Assembly: GCA_038207565.1 (NCBI GenBank)
Contig: JBBQZQ010000019.1
Span: forward strand, 1-64,000
Length of the DNA stretch: 64,000 nt
From: JALZAI01 sp038207565
GTDB lineage: Bacteria > Actinomycetota > Actinomycetes > Mycobacteriales > Jatrophihabitantaceae
Direction of reading: 5' to 3'
Numbering within the stretch: position 1 is the stretch's first letter; each line of letters opens with the position of its first letter. The translations under genes were made by a program, and so were the position numbers. Of this stretch, positions 52,056 to 60,734 are shown one piece after another. Below the pieces are notes generated by a model that searched no databases, was not told the DNA's origin, and saw nothing but the letters and a program-made list of their open reading frames with translations.

Positions 52056-52736
52056 GTGGTCGCGCGTGCATGGCACTCCGTCATCGCGCTGCTGTTCCTC
52101 GCCGCCTTCGTCGTGCAGGTGAAGATCGGGATCGATGCGCCCGCACGTCCCTTCGGCCATGGGGTCGGCCAACTGCGCGGCACGAACGTTGCCGACCGGC
52201 TGCTACGCATCGCCAGCTTCTTCACCATCCAGAGCAACGTCCTGGCAGCGCTTGTTTCTGCGCAATTGGCGCGCGACACGTCGCGCGACGGCTCGGTGTG
52301 GCGCGTCGTCCGGCTGGACGCGTTGTTCGGAATCACCGTCACGGGCGTCGTCTATTCGACGGTCCTGGCCAGGATTCACGAGCCGCACGGGTGGGCCGAG
52401 ACGAGCACGAACATCGTCTTCCACTACCTCGTGCCGATCGGGATGGTGCTCGGCTGGCTGCTGTTCGGGCCCCGTCCGCGCATTGCACTTCGGACCGTCT
52501 GGCTGTCGCTGATCTTCCCGGCGCTGTGGTTCGCCTACACCCTGGCCCGCGGCGCGCTCAGCGACTGGTATCCCTACCCGTTCGTCGACGTGGCCACCCA
52601 GGGGTACGGACGGGTGCTGCTGAACGCGCTCGCCGTCACGGCCGTCTTCGCCGCTGTCGCCGCGGTGTTCGCCTTCGGCGACCGCACCCTGCCACCCCGG
52701 CCCGGGTCAGGCGCTGAGGGCGCGCACCACGCGTGA
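52056..52736 (+). CDS. Pr6Pr family membrane protein
   Basis: 226 residues with six membrane helices; 'RIASFFTIQSNVLAALVSAQ', 'NIVFHYLVPIGMVLGWLLFG' and 'DWYPYPFVDVATQGYGRVLL' are family hallmarks. Function unknown (distant relation to FAR-17a/AIG1 hydrolases). GTG 52056. Its last 30 bases overlap the convergent HMG-CoA lyase gene. Confidence 0.85.
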   Translation: MVARAWHSVIALLFLAAFVVQVKIGIDAPARPFGHGVGQLRGTNVADRLLRIASFFTIQSNVLAALVSAQLARDTSRDGSVWRVVRLDALFGITVTGVVYSTVLARIHEPHGWAETSTNIVFHYLVPIGMVLGWLLFGPRPRIALRTVWLSLIFPALWFAYTLARGALSDWYPYPFVDVATQGYGRVLLNALAVTAVFAAVAAVFAFGDRTLPPRPGSGAEGAHHA

Positions 52737-53633
52737 GGGGCTCGGGCGGCCGAGGTGGGCCGCCATCCAGAGGCTGGTCTCGACAAGCTTGCCGAGGTCC
52801 ACGCCCGTTTCGATGCCCAGCCCGTCGAGCATCCAGACAAGATCCTCGGTGGCCAGGTTGCCGGTGGCGTTCTTCGCATACGGGCACCCGCCGAGGCCCC
52901 CGGCCGACGCGTCGACGGTGGTCACGCCGAACTGCAGCGCAGCAAGGGTGTTCGACAGTGCCTGCCCGTAGGTGTCGTGGAAGTGCACGGCCAGCCGATC
53001 GGCGTCGATACCCCTGTCGGCAAAGGCGTTGAGCAGCTCGGCCACGTGACCGGGGGTCGCGACGCCAATGGTGTCGCCCAGCGACAGCTGGCTGCAGCCC
53101 AGCCCGAGCAGCTGTGTTCCGACGTCGGCCACCTGGGCGACCGGGACCTCGGGTTCCCACGGGTCGCCGAAGCACATCGACAGGTAAGCGCGAACGTCGA
53201 GTCCCGCGGCCTGTGCCCTGTCGACCACCGGCGCGAACATCTGCAGCGACCCCGCGACACTGCGGTTCAGATTGCGCTGCGCGAACGTCTCGGTGGCGCT
53301 GCCGAAGATGGCGATCTCGCGGACGTCGCTATCCAGAGCACGCTGCAGTCCGCGCTCGTTCGGTACGAGCACGGGATAACGCACTCCGGCGCGGCGCGGC
53401 ATCCTGGCCAACAGCTCGTCGGCGTCCGCGAGCTGCGGCACCCATTTCGGGTGTACGAAGCTGGTCGCCTCAATGACCCGCAGTCCGGCATCTGCGAGGC
53501 GCTCGATGAACTCCGCCTTGACGTCGACTCCCACGGTGCCCTGCTCGTTCTGGAGTCCGTCCCTGGGCCCCACCTCATAGATCGTGACGCGTGGCGGCAG
53601 GCCAGGTTGCCCTACCTGTTGGGGCGATCTCAT
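52707..53633 (-). CDS. Hydroxymethylglutaryl-CoA lyase
   Basis: 308 residues. 'EVGPRDGLQNE', 'EATSFVHPKWVPQLADADEL', 'HFHDTYGQALSN' (metal His) and 'GGCPYAKNATGNLATED' with the catalytic Cys are all present. It cleaves HMG-CoA to acetoacetate and acetyl-CoA, usually in leucine breakdown; no other leucine genes are near. GTG/ATG start overlaps the stop of the inhibitor gene upstream. Confidence 0.93.
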   Translation of the reverse strand: MRSPQQVGQPGLPPRVTIYEVGPRDGLQNEQGTVGVDVKAEFIERLADAGLRVIEATSFVHPKWVPQLADADELLARMPRRAGVRYPVLVPNERGLQRALDSDVREIAIFGSATETFAQRNLNRSVAGSLQMFAPVVDRAQAAGLDVRAYLSMCFGDPWEPEVPVAQVADVGTQLLGLGCSQLSLGDTIGVATPGHVAELLNAFADRGIDADRLAVHFHDTYGQALSNTLAALQFGVTTVDASAGGLGGCPYAKNATGNLATEDLVWMLDGLGIETGVDLGKLVETSLWMAAHLGRPSPSRVVRALSA

Positions 53634-53827
53634 CCGATACCGAGGCTGCGGACGACCCGCTCGTCCTGCACGAGGAGGGTGACCCGCTGGGGCCGGTAGT
53701 CGGCCGTCACGGGCTGGCCAGGGGGGACGGCACGTAACGTCCCGCCGGCGGCACCGATCACAGATCGCGCCTCGGCAACCGACCGCCCGACGAGGGCGTC
53801 GAGGTCGAGTTCCTGCACCGTGCTCAT
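53630..53827 (-). CDS. I78 family peptidase inhibitor
   Basis: 65 residues with the I78 pattern: 'VGRSVAEARSVIGAAGGTLR', then 'VTADYRPQRVTLLVQDERVV'. This small fold inhibits subtilisin/chymotrypsin-like proteases, but this copy has no signal peptide or Cys pair, so an internal role is likely. Its stop overlaps the HMG-CoA lyase start. Confidence 0.75.
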   Translation of the reverse strand: MSTVQELDLDALVGRSVAEARSVIGAAGGTLRAVPPGQPVTADYRPQRVTLLVQDERVVRSLGIG

Positions 53828-53866
53828 CCGTCCAGTATCCGCCCGCACGGCGGATACCGTGGAGTC

Positions 53867-54319
53867 GTGGCGGCGACTCCTGGGCAACTCACGGCAGACG
53901 CATTGCAGTTTCTTCGGGTACGCCACCTGGCGACCTTCACCTCGTTACGCTCGGACGGCACCCCGCACGTCACGCCGGTGGGCTTCACCTGGGACGCCGA
54001 GCGCTCACTCGCGCGCATCATCTGCACCGGCTCGAGTCGGAAAGCACGTAACGCCGCCCGCGGAGGTCCGGTGGTGCTGTGTCAGGTGGACGGCCGGCGC
54101 TGGCTCTCGTTGGAAGGGACGGGCCGGGTCAGCCACGAACCCGGAGAGGTCGCGGAGGCGGTCGCTCGTTACGCTCAGCGTTACCGACAGCCGCGCGAGA
54201 ACCCGAGCCGGGTCGCGATCGAAGTGGCGGTCACCCGCATACTCGGCTCACCGTCGTTCTTCGCCGCCGGCCCCTCGGTGCCTGCGCCAGCCCGATCGGA
54301 CGAGGTCAGACGATCTTGA
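53867..54319 (+). CDS. PPOX-class F420/FMN-dependent oxidoreductase
   Basis: 150-residue split-barrel protein. 'LTADALQFLRVRHLATFTSL', 'DGTPHVTPVGFTWD' and 'ICTGSSRKARNAARGGPVVL' follow the Rv1155-like pattern. Probably uses F420 or FMN to reduce an unknown substrate. The 3' end overlaps the convergent quinone oxidoreductase gene by 14 bases. Confidence 0.85.
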   Translation: MAATPGQLTADALQFLRVRHLATFTSLRSDGTPHVTPVGFTWDAERSLARIICTGSSRKARNAARGGPVVLCQVDGRRWLSLEGTGRVSHEPGEVAEAVARYAQRYRQPRENPSRVAIEVAVTRILGSPSFFAAGPSVPAPARSDEVRRS

Positions 54320-55226
54320 GCACGACCTTGCCCATAGCGTGCCCGGATTCCAGCGACGCAATCGCCTGCGCCGCGTCGTCGAAGGCGAGGACATCGTTGA
54401 CGTGCGGATCGAGTTTTCCGTCCGCGACCAGTCGAGCCACCTCGTCCAGCACCCGCGCCGTGCGATCGCGGTTGACGCCTTCGCCGCCAAGTTCGGTGAC
54501 GGTGCCGGGATCGGCGGCCGAGATCAGCTTGCGGCGGTCGGTGACGAGGCCGGCGACCGCTCGTAGCGCCTCGCCGCCCACGAGGTCGTAAATGCCGTCG
54601 ACGCCGTCGGGGAGCAGTTCTCGGACGCGCTGCTCGACCCCGCCGCCGTAGGGCACCAGGGTCGCACCGAGGGACTCGACCAGTGCCCGCTTCGACTCGC
54701 TCGCCGTGCCGAACACTGCGATACCGAAGTCGCGAGCGATCTGCGCCGCGGCCACCCCCACGCCGCCCCCGATACCGTTGATCAACATGGTCTGACCCTC
54801 GACGAGCCCGAGATGCACCACGCCGTCGTAACCGGTCGCGGCGGCCACGGTCAGCGTCGCCGCATCCTCGAAGCTCACCTGTGGCGGCTTCTTCGCGGTG
54901 GTTTCCGCGCTGGTCACGGTGTATTCGGAGAACGCGCCGTGCGTCGGTGCGGGTGCGCCGAACACCTCGTCCCCCGGCGCAAAGCCGTCGACGTCCTGGC
55001 CGACCTTGACCACCACACCGGACACCTCGCTGCCGAACTCCGAGGGCAGCTCCCGCGGGCCGAACGCGGCGAACGCGCCACTGCGGATTTTGGCATCAAC
55101 CGGGTTGACGCCTGCGTAGTGCACCTTGACGAGCACCTCGCTGGGCCCCGGTTCGGGTTCGGGCAGCTCCACGAACTCCTGCGTCTCGGGTCCGCCGTAC
55201 TCGGTGAATCGGAAAACTCTCGGCAT
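54306..55226 (-). CDS. NADP-dependent quinone oxidoreductase-like (zinc-free MDR) enzyme
   Basis: 306 residues, medium-chain reductase fold. 'HYAGVNPVDAKIRSGAF', 'GSEVSGVVVKVGQDVDGF', and the nucleotide loop 'INGIGGGVGVAAAQIARDFG'. No zinc-binding Cys set is seen, so it belongs to the quinone-oxidoreductase group. A 14-bp direct repeat lies 15 bases before its start. Confidence 0.9.
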   Translation of the reverse strand: MPRVFRFTEYGGPETQEFVELPEPEPGPSEVLVKVHYAGVNPVDAKIRSGAFAAFGPRELPSEFGSEVSGVVVKVGQDVDGFAPGDEVFGAPAPTHGAFSEYTVTSAETTAKKPPQVSFEDAATLTVAAATGYDGVVHLGLVEGQTMLINGIGGGVGVAAAQIARDFGIAVFGTASESKRALVESLGATLVPYGGGVEQRVRELLPDGVDGIYDLVGGEALRAVAGLVTDRRKLISAADPGTVTELGGEGVNRDRTARVLDEVARLVADGKLDPHVNDVLAFDDAAQAIASLESGHAMGKVVLKIV

Positions 55227-55240
55227 GGGCTGTTCTCTCT

Positions 55241-55278
55241 GATCGTGGCTATCTGATCGTGGCTATCTGATCGTGGGC
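55241..55278. repeat. 14-bp direct repeat in the oxidoreductase 5' region
   Basis: GATCGTGGCTATCT occurs at 55241-55254 and 55255-55268, then a partial third copy to 55278. It is within the likely promoter/leader of the oxidoreductase; spaced repeats there may be regulator sites or simple slippage. Confidence 0.8.
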
Positions 55279-55363
55279 TCTCCGAGCCCGACGTCGACGT
55301 CCACCCTCAGCCTGCCCACCCGCATTGCCCTCCAACCGGGCCCCCTGCGAGTCTCCCCCGACG

Positions 55364-55732
55364 TCAGGCATCCACGCCAAGAGCCACCCGGACGACCTCC
55401 AGCGCTTCGTCCCCGCCGACGCCATAGGCGTGCGCGAGCGCTGCGTACCCGACCGCGGCATCCCGCAGCCTCGCGCGGCCCTCGTCCCCTGCGGCAGTCA
55501 CGATCGTGCCGCCGCGTCCCCGCGTCTCGACGAGTCCTGACATCTCCAGCTCGCGGTAGGACCTGGCTACGGTGTTGGTAGCCAGGCCTAGTTCCTGAGC
55601 CAGTGCGCGGACGCTGGGCAACCGGGTGCCGGCGACGAGCGAGCCGTCACCGATCCCGGCTGCCAGCTGCGTCCGCACCTGCTCGAACGGTGCGACGGTG
55701 GACGACTCGTCGATGTGCACCCCCGCCGTCAC
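55364..55732 (-). CDS. GntR-family regulator (YtrA type)
   Basis: 122 residues. 'PFEQVRTQLAAGIGDGSL', 'TRLPSVRALAQELGLATNTV' and 'RSYRELEMSGLVETRGRGGT' form a GntR winged helix; the short helical tail places it in the YtrA subfamily, which usually controls ABC transporters. None is adjacent. GTG 55732 or 55720 is the start; divergent from the methyltransferase gene. Confidence 0.87.
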   Translation of the reverse strand: MTAGVHIDESSTVAPFEQVRTQLAAGIGDGSLVAGTRLPSVRALAQELGLATNTVARSYRELEMSGLVETRGRGGTIVTAAGDEGRARLRDAAVGYAALAHAYGVGGDEALEVVRVALGVDA

Positions 55733-55772
55733 GGCGCTCAGCCTAGGCCCGGATCGGCGTAGGGTTGCCGAC

Positions 55773-56579
55773 TTGCCCGCTACCGCGTCACCCCTGCCGC
55801 ACGCCGCCGTCGTCGGTCGGCTCCGCGCAGCCGGTTGCGTGTTCGCCGAGGACGAAGCGGACGTGTTGTTCGCGGCGGCGCAGACGCCTGTCGAGCTGGG
55901 AGCCATGGTGGCGCGGCGGGCCGCCGGACTGCCCCTCGAGCAGGTCGTCGGGTGGGCCGAGTTCTGCGGACTGCGCATCGCCGTCGAGCCAGAGGTGTTC
56001 GTGCCGCGCCGGCGCACCGAGTTCCTCGTGGCGTGTGCCGCCGCTCTCCTCGACGCCACGCATCCCGTCGTCATCGACCTGTGTTGCGGTTCCGGTGCGT
56101 TGGGGCTGGCCTTGTCGGCGGTGCTGGGTGGCGCAGGCGCGGGCCTCGTTGAGCTCCATGCGTCCGACATCCACCCCGCCGCGGTGCGCTGCGCCCGGCG
56201 AAATGTCGGTGCTTCGGGCGCCGTGTACGAGGGCGACCTGTTCGACCCGTTGCCCGTGTCGTTGCGAGGTCGCGTGGACGTGCTGCTGGCCAACGTCCCG
56301 TACGTGCCCACCGATGCCATCGGGCTGCTGCCGTCCGAAGCTCGCGATCACGAGCCCCGGGTGACGCTCGACGGCGGGATGGACGGGCAGGACGTGATGC
56401 GGCGGGTGCTCGCCGACGCGCCGCAGTGGCTCGCGCCGGGTGGGCACGTGGTCATCGAGTCGACCGAGCGACAGGTAGCGCAAGCTCTCGAAGCAGCCAC
56501 GCGAGCAGGCTTGATCCCGCAGGTGGCCCGCTCGGGAGATCTCGGCGCCACCGTGATCATCGGAATCCAACCGCGCTGA
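55773..56579 (+). CDS. PrmC-related N5-glutamine methyltransferase (NVPY variant)
   Basis: 268 residues. N-terminal helical domain and 'VFVPRRRTEFLV', then SAM motif 'VIDLCCGSGALGLALSAVLG'. Motif IV reads 'LLANVPYVPTD', where canonical PrmC has NPPY. Such variants form a separate actinobacterial group of unknown substrate. TTG 55773 is the only start codon near the beginning of homology. Confidence 0.82.
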   Translation: MPATASPLPHAAVVGRLRAAGCVFAEDEADVLFAAAQTPVELGAMVARRAAGLPLEQVVGWAEFCGLRIAVEPEVFVPRRRTEFLVACAAALLDATHPVVIDLCCGSGALGLALSAVLGGAGAGLVELHASDIHPAAVRCARRNVGASGAVYEGDLFDPLPVSLRGRVDVLLANVPYVPTDAIGLLPSEARDHEPRVTLDGGMDGQDVMRRVLADAPQWLAPGGHVVIESTERQVAQALEAATRAGLIPQVARSGDLGATVIIGIQPR

Positions 56580-56589
56580 CCACGTCCCG

Positions 56590-56690
56590 CGGAACGCGTT
56601 GGGACGAGTGGGAACGCGTGGGAACGCGTGGGAACGCGTGGGAACGCGTGGGACCGCGTGGGACCGCGTGGGACCGCGTGGGACCGCACC
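56590..56690. repeat. 10-bp tandem repeat, about ten copies
   Basis: Repeats of GGAACGCGTG (four perfect copies from 56611) pass into GGACCGCGTG copies from 56651 to 56680, with diverged units at each end. It lies just after the methyltransferase stop. No spacers exist, so it is not CRISPR. Each unit contains ACGCGT or CCGCGT. Confidence 0.95.
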
Positions 56691-57035
56691 ACCCGTAGCA
56701 GCTGTTCAGGGCGAGCCGCCAGCCCGCGAGGTGAGGTGCCGCTGCTCGGCCACGTTCACCGTCGTTCGCGCGGATACTGCTCACGTGCTGCTGGACCCGG
56801 ACAATCCGTGCCCAAGCGTGCTTCGTCGGAACCGGTTGTGAACCGCCCTCGAATACCTGGGTCATGGGGTCTGTTCGTCCCCACCAAGTGCATCAGCGGC
56901 GTGCGCCACGATCGTGGTTGGCTCGAGAGGGGTGAGGGGACTTCCGCCGCTCGACACATCGATGTCGAATCAGACCAGCAGTCGCGAGGTCGGGCGCGTC
57001 CCGCTCGCAACCTCCTCAGAGAGGAACCACCCTTC
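56691..57035. other. Region upstream of the Tat/DUF4331 cassette
   Basis: About 345 bases with no recognisable gene. A 12-bp palindrome CCACGATCGTGG lies at 56907-56918. A GGAACC element at 56829-56834 could be an ECF-type -35 box, but a matching -10 is unclear. Confidence 0.4.
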
Positions 57036-57293
57036 ATGCCTAAGGCTTCACGGCGAGATTTTCTGCTCGTCACAGGAACCGGAACAGTCGCCGCCGGCGT
57101 ACTGGCCGCACTGCCCGGCAGTGCGGACGCCGCCACACCACTCCAGGCGCCTCGCGACGCCAAGCCGATGCTCGTTCACATCGCCGACCCGGATGGCGCA
57201 GAACTGCACATCCACACGGGCGAGAACAGCACGGTCGTGCGCGACCGCGAACTCGTCATCCGCCTACAGCGTGCCACCGGAAAGTTGGGCTGA
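57036..57293 (+). CDS. Small Tat-exported protein
   Basis: 85 residues. Twin-arginine signal 'SRRDFLLVTGTGTVAAGVLA' ending in an Ala-rich site near 'SADAA', then a 50-residue mature part ('LVHIADPDGAELHIHTGENS') without known domain. GAGAGGAAC precedes ATG 57036. The DUF4331 gene starts two bases after its stop. Confidence 0.75.
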   Translation: MPKASRRDFLLVTGTGTVAAGVLAALPGSADAATPLQAPRDAKPMLVHIADPDGAELHIHTGENSTVVRDRELVIRLQRATGKLG

Positions 57294-57295
57294 TC

Positions 57296-58687
57296 ATGTC
57301 TTCACATCGCGAAGCACCGGAAATCTCGAAGGACCCGGTCGCGGACTCGACCGACGTGTACGCGTTCGTCAGTCCCCACCGGCCGGACTCGGTGACGATG
57401 ATCGCCAACTACATTCCGCTGCAGGCGCCGGACGGCGGTCCGAACTTCTACGAGTTCGGTGACGACGTCAGCTACCGCATCAACATCGACAACGACGGCG
57501 ACGGCGTCGCCAATGTCATGTACGAGTTCCGTTTCCTGACGAAGGTCCGCAACCCCGATACGTTCCTCTACAACACCGGGCCTATCACAAGCATCAGTTC
57601 CAAGAACTGGAACCGCCCGCAGTACTACTCGGTGACCCGCTTCGAGCAGCGCCCCGACGGAACCCAGCAGGTCCTCAACCTGGGCGCCGGATTCAAGGTC
57701 CCGCCGGTGAACGTCGGCGTGCGCAGCACTCCCAACTACCGCGACACCTTCACCGCGGCGGCCATCCACACCCTCGCGGGCGGGCGCAAGGTCTTCGCCG
57801 GTCAGCGCTCGGACGCGTTCCACGTCGACCTCGGCAGCGTCTTCGACCTCGGCGCACTGCGTCCCTTCAACCCGGCCCACCTCATCCCGTTGCCCATGGC
57901 CGACGGCGTGAACGGTTTGCAGGGCTACAACGTGCACTCGATCGCCCTGCAGGTGCCGATCACTGACCTCACCCGCGACCACTCGATGCCGACCAACATC
58001 ATGGCCGCCAAGTCCGTCGTCGGCGTGTGGACGAGCGCGTACCGCCGGGCTTCGCGCGTCTTCAACGGCGACGGCATGTGGGAGTCGTTCGGCAAGTCCG
58101 TTCAGGTCTCACGGTTGGGCAACCCGCTGTTCAACGAGGTGCTCATCCCGATGTCGATGAAGGACGGCTGGAACGCCGACCCCCCGTCGCAGGACCTCCA
58201 GTACGCCCAGTTCGTCGACCACCCGGAACTGGCCGGCCTGTTGCCGGTGCTCTACCCCGGGGTGTTCCCGCATCTGGCTGCCTACACGAAGTCGCGGGCC
58301 GACCTCGACGCGATCCTGCTGACCGGAATCCCTTCTGGCATCATCCCCGGGTTCCAGAACTTCACGGGTACGACGAAGGCGGACATGCTGCGGCTCAACG
58401 TCGCGGTCAAGCCGTCGGCGAGCCCGAACAACCTGGGCATTCTCGGCAACGACCTCGCCGGGTTCCCGAACGGTCGGCGTCCCAACGACGACGTGGTCGC
58501 GATCGAACTGCGGGCCATCGCCGGGGCGACCATCCGACTGGTGGATCCGAGCTACACGCCCGACGCCGCCGCGGGCGGGTTGACCGACGGGACCACCAAC
58601 ACGAACACACCCACGTCGGAGTACTTCCCGTACCTGGGCACGCCGGCGGGTGGCTACCAGACGATGCCCGCCGTGCCGCACACGTGA
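57296..58687 (+). CDS. DUF4331 family protein
   Basis: 463 residues. It begins 'MSSHREAPEISKDPVADSTD' followed by VYAFVSP, the family hallmark, and contains 'YEFGDDVSYRINIDNDGDGV' (Asp-rich, calcium-site-like) and 'GRRPNDDVVAIELRAIAG' near the end. No signal peptide. Function of DUF4331 is unknown. It forms a tight three-gene unit with a Tat protein upstream and a His-rich protein downstream. Confidence 0.88.
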   Translation: MSSHREAPEISKDPVADSTDVYAFVSPHRPDSVTMIANYIPLQAPDGGPNFYEFGDDVSYRINIDNDGDGVANVMYEFRFLTKVRNPDTFLYNTGPITSISSKNWNRPQYYSVTRFEQRPDGTQQVLNLGAGFKVPPVNVGVRSTPNYRDTFTAAAIHTLAGGRKVFAGQRSDAFHVDLGSVFDLGALRPFNPAHLIPLPMADGVNGLQGYNVHSIALQVPITDLTRDHSMPTNIMAAKSVVGVWTSAYRRASRVFNGDGMWESFGKSVQVSRLGNPLFNEVLIPMSMKDGWNADPPSQDLQYAQFVDHPELAGLLPVLYPGVFPHLAAYTKSRADLDAILLTGIPSGIIPGFQNFTGTTKADMLRLNVAVKPSASPNNLGILGNDLAGFPNGRRPNDDVVAIELRAIAGATIRLVDPSYTPDAAAGGLTDGTTNTNTPTSEYFPYLGTPAGGYQTMPAVPHT

Positions 58688-59067
58688 GCGGGGACCACCA
58701 GGTAGCCGAGCATCACCACGCACACATCCACGAGCACGGCGAACCGGAGCACCACAACGCGAACGCAGGGCAGGGAGCGGTGCTCCTGGATATCGGCGGT
58801 GACATCGGGGCGCTGATCCTCACGATGTCCGATGCCCAGCTCGAAGGGTCCGAGATCGAGATCCGGCCGGTGCCGCGGCTCTCGATCGAGCCGCTGCGCC
58901 ACGTTGGCGTGGTGTCTCGGCCGACGCCGTCCGGCCGGGTCCACTCGGCGGTCTTCGACGGCCTGGACGAAGGGCGCTACGAGCTGTACGTACGTCCAGA
59001 CGGTCCCGTGCAGCTCGAGGTCGAGGTCCGCGGCGGTGAGGTCAGCTTCGCCGAATGGCCGAGCTGA
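58684..59067 (+). CDS. His-rich small protein downstream of DUF4331
   Basis: 127 residues. The first ~28 residues hold nine or ten His ('EHHHAHIHEHGEPEHHNANA'), a likely metal-binding stretch. The rest ('GAVLLDIGGDIGALILTMSD', 'YELYVRPDGPVQLEVEVRGG') is a small beta domain common in actinobacteria. GTG 58684 overlaps the DUF4331 stop. Metal delivery to DUF4331 is a guess. Confidence 0.75.
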   Translation: MSGDHQVAEHHHAHIHEHGEPEHHNANAGQGAVLLDIGGDIGALILTMSDAQLEGSEIEIRPVPRLSIEPLRHVGVVSRPTPSGRVHSAVFDGLDEGRYELYVRPDGPVQLEVEVRGGEVSFAEWPS

Positions 59068-59086
59068 CGGTTATTGCACGACGAAG

Positions 59087-59131
59087 ACGACACCGGCCCG
59101 CGCCGCACGACGAGGCGCGGGCCGGTGTCGT
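59087..59131. terminator. Strong terminator hairpin after the DUF4331 cassette
   Basis: ACGACACCGGCCCGCGCC pairs exactly with GGCGCGGGCCGGTGTCGT (18 bp) around a nine-base loop, 19 bases after the last stop. No T-tract. It should end the three-gene transcript. Confidence 0.85.
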
Positions 59132-59199
59132 TCGGTGAGCAGGGCGTGGCGCCGGAGGCTCGGGGCGTGAGAAGGGCTGGCGTGGGGCAGGATCGGTGG

Positions 59200-59454
59200 A
59201 TGAGTGACTACGCCTTGCACGTCAACTTCGGTACGGATGAAGAACCACTACGCCTCACGCTGACCGATTACCGTCCGAGCGACGCCGAGACAGCCCGTCA
59301 GGCACTCGAACGGCGCATTGAACACGCCATCGAGCTGGATGCGCCGGTGGTCTTCAGCGCGGCGACCGATGACGACCCGCAGGCGGGAGTCCCGATCGAC
59401 CCGCACCGGGTCACCGGTGTCGACCTGGTGGCGCTGACGTCCGACGAGAGCTGA
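59200..59454 (+). CDS. Small acidic hypothetical protein
   Basis: 84 residues from ATG 59200: 'MSDYALHVNFGTDEEPLRLT' and 'ARQALERRIEHAIELDAPVV'. An alpha/beta pattern with acidic surface; no known domain. GGATCGGTGG precedes the start. It converges on the MFS gene. Confidence 0.6.
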   Translation: MSDYALHVNFGTDEEPLRLTLTDYRPSDAETARQALERRIEHAIELDAPVVFSAATDDDPQAGVPIDPHRVTGVDLVALTSDES

Positions 59455-59487
59455 TCCACCTCGTCGGCGCCCGCGGCCACCGGTTAC

Positions 59488-60729
59488 TCAGGGTGGCGGT
59501 TTGCCACGACGCAGGAGCGGGAGCAGCAGCAGCAGCGCACCGATCTGCACCGCTGCGACGAAGATCACCGTGATCGTGATGCTGTGCTCGTAGAGCAGGC
59601 CGATGATGGCTGCGCCGGCGAGCCAGGCCAGGCCGTAGATGGCGGTGAAGGTGCCGTAGCCGGCGCCGCGGCGATGAGGGGGAACGAAGTCGGCGACGGC
59701 GGCGCGCATGGTCGCGTCGTGGATGCCCATTCCGCTTCCCCAGACGACCGTGCCGGCGATGAACAGGCCGGTGGTGGTGGAGAAGGAGAGCAGGGGGACG
59801 GCGAGCGCGAGTGCGGGGAGGACGAGCAGTCCGCGCAGTCCGACGCGATCGTAGATCCGGCCGAACCCGACTGCGGCGGCGGACGCTGCGGCCATGGCCA
59901 GGGCGTAGAGAACGGGGACGAGTGATGCGGAGACCAGGTGGCGGGAGGTGAGATGGAAGGCGAGCACCGCCCAGGTGGAGAAGCCGAGCATGGTGGCGGC
60001 GGAGAAGGCCGCGTACTGCCAGAACTGTCTCGGCAGCCCGGCTTCGAGGCGAAGTTTCTTCTGCTCCGACACCTGCGCGGCAGGTTCCCAGAGCATCGGG
60101 TCGGGCGCGGCTCGGCGCAACCGGGCCAGGGCCAGCAGTGCGAGCACGCCCGGGATGGCCAGCAGCGCGAACGCCAACCGGTAGTGCCCGCCCAGGGTCA
60201 GGATGAGCGCGATCAGCAGTGGCCCCGCCATCGCGCCGATCTGGTCCAGAGCCTCGTGCAGGCCGAAGGCGTAGCCGCGGCCCATCTCGGCGGAGGCATG
60301 AGCGAGCATCGAGTCGCGGGCGGGGGTACGCACCGCCTTGCCCACCCGTTCGCCGTTGTAGAGCAGCCCGGCTGCGACTAGGCCGCCGGAGATCGCGAGC
60401 AGCGGCACGCAGATCGCGGTGAGGGCGTAGCCGAGCGCGGTCTGTGGCCACGGTCGGCCGAGCCGGTCGGCGAGTCTTCCGGTGAACAGGCGCAGTACCA
60501 GAGCGGCGGCCTCGCCGGCGCCGGTGACCAGGCCGACGACGGCTGCGGTCGCGCCGAGTGAGCCGAGGTAGGGGCCGATGATCGAGCGGGCACCCTCGTA
60601 CACCATGTCGGCGAGCGCCGAGACGATGCCGAATCCCACGATGAACCGCACCGGGCTGATCCTGTTGACCGCGGCTGTCACCCCGGCACGATCGCCGGTC
60701 GCGCAAAGCGTGTCCCCGTCGCCAGGCAC
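59488..60729 (-). CDS. MFS transporter
   Basis: 413 residues, twelve membrane helices. Motif A 'GRLADRLGRPWPQT' after helix 2 and 'GRIYDRVGLRGLLVLPALAL' in the second half. 'VGKAVRTPARDSMLAHAS' is typical of a conserved MFS subgroup whose substrate is unknown. It lies six bases after the M56 gene, so it may be the last gene of the BlaI/M56 unit. Confidence 0.88.
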   Translation of the reverse strand: MPGDGDTLCATGDRAGVTAAVNRISPVRFIVGFGIVSALADMVYEGARSIIGPYLGSLGATAAVVGLVTGAGEAAALVLRLFTGRLADRLGRPWPQTALGYALTAICVPLLAISGGLVAAGLLYNGERVGKAVRTPARDSMLAHASAEMGRGYAFGLHEALDQIGAMAGPLLIALILTLGGHYRLAFALLAIPGVLALLALARLRRAAPDPMLWEPAAQVSEQKKLRLEAGLPRQFWQYAAFSAATMLGFSTWAVLAFHLTSRHLVSASLVPVLYALAMAAASAAAVGFGRIYDRVGLRGLLVLPALALAVPLLSFSTTTGLFIAGTVVWGSGMGIHDATMRAAVADFVPPHRRGAGYGTFTAIYGLAWLAGAAIIGLLYEHSITITVIFVAAVQIGALLLLLPLLRRGKPPP

Positions 60730-60734
60730 GGGGT

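Noticed and set aside
56590..56690. Possible CRISPR array
   Set aside because: Units are 10 bp and directly adjacent with no spacers and no cas genes nearby.
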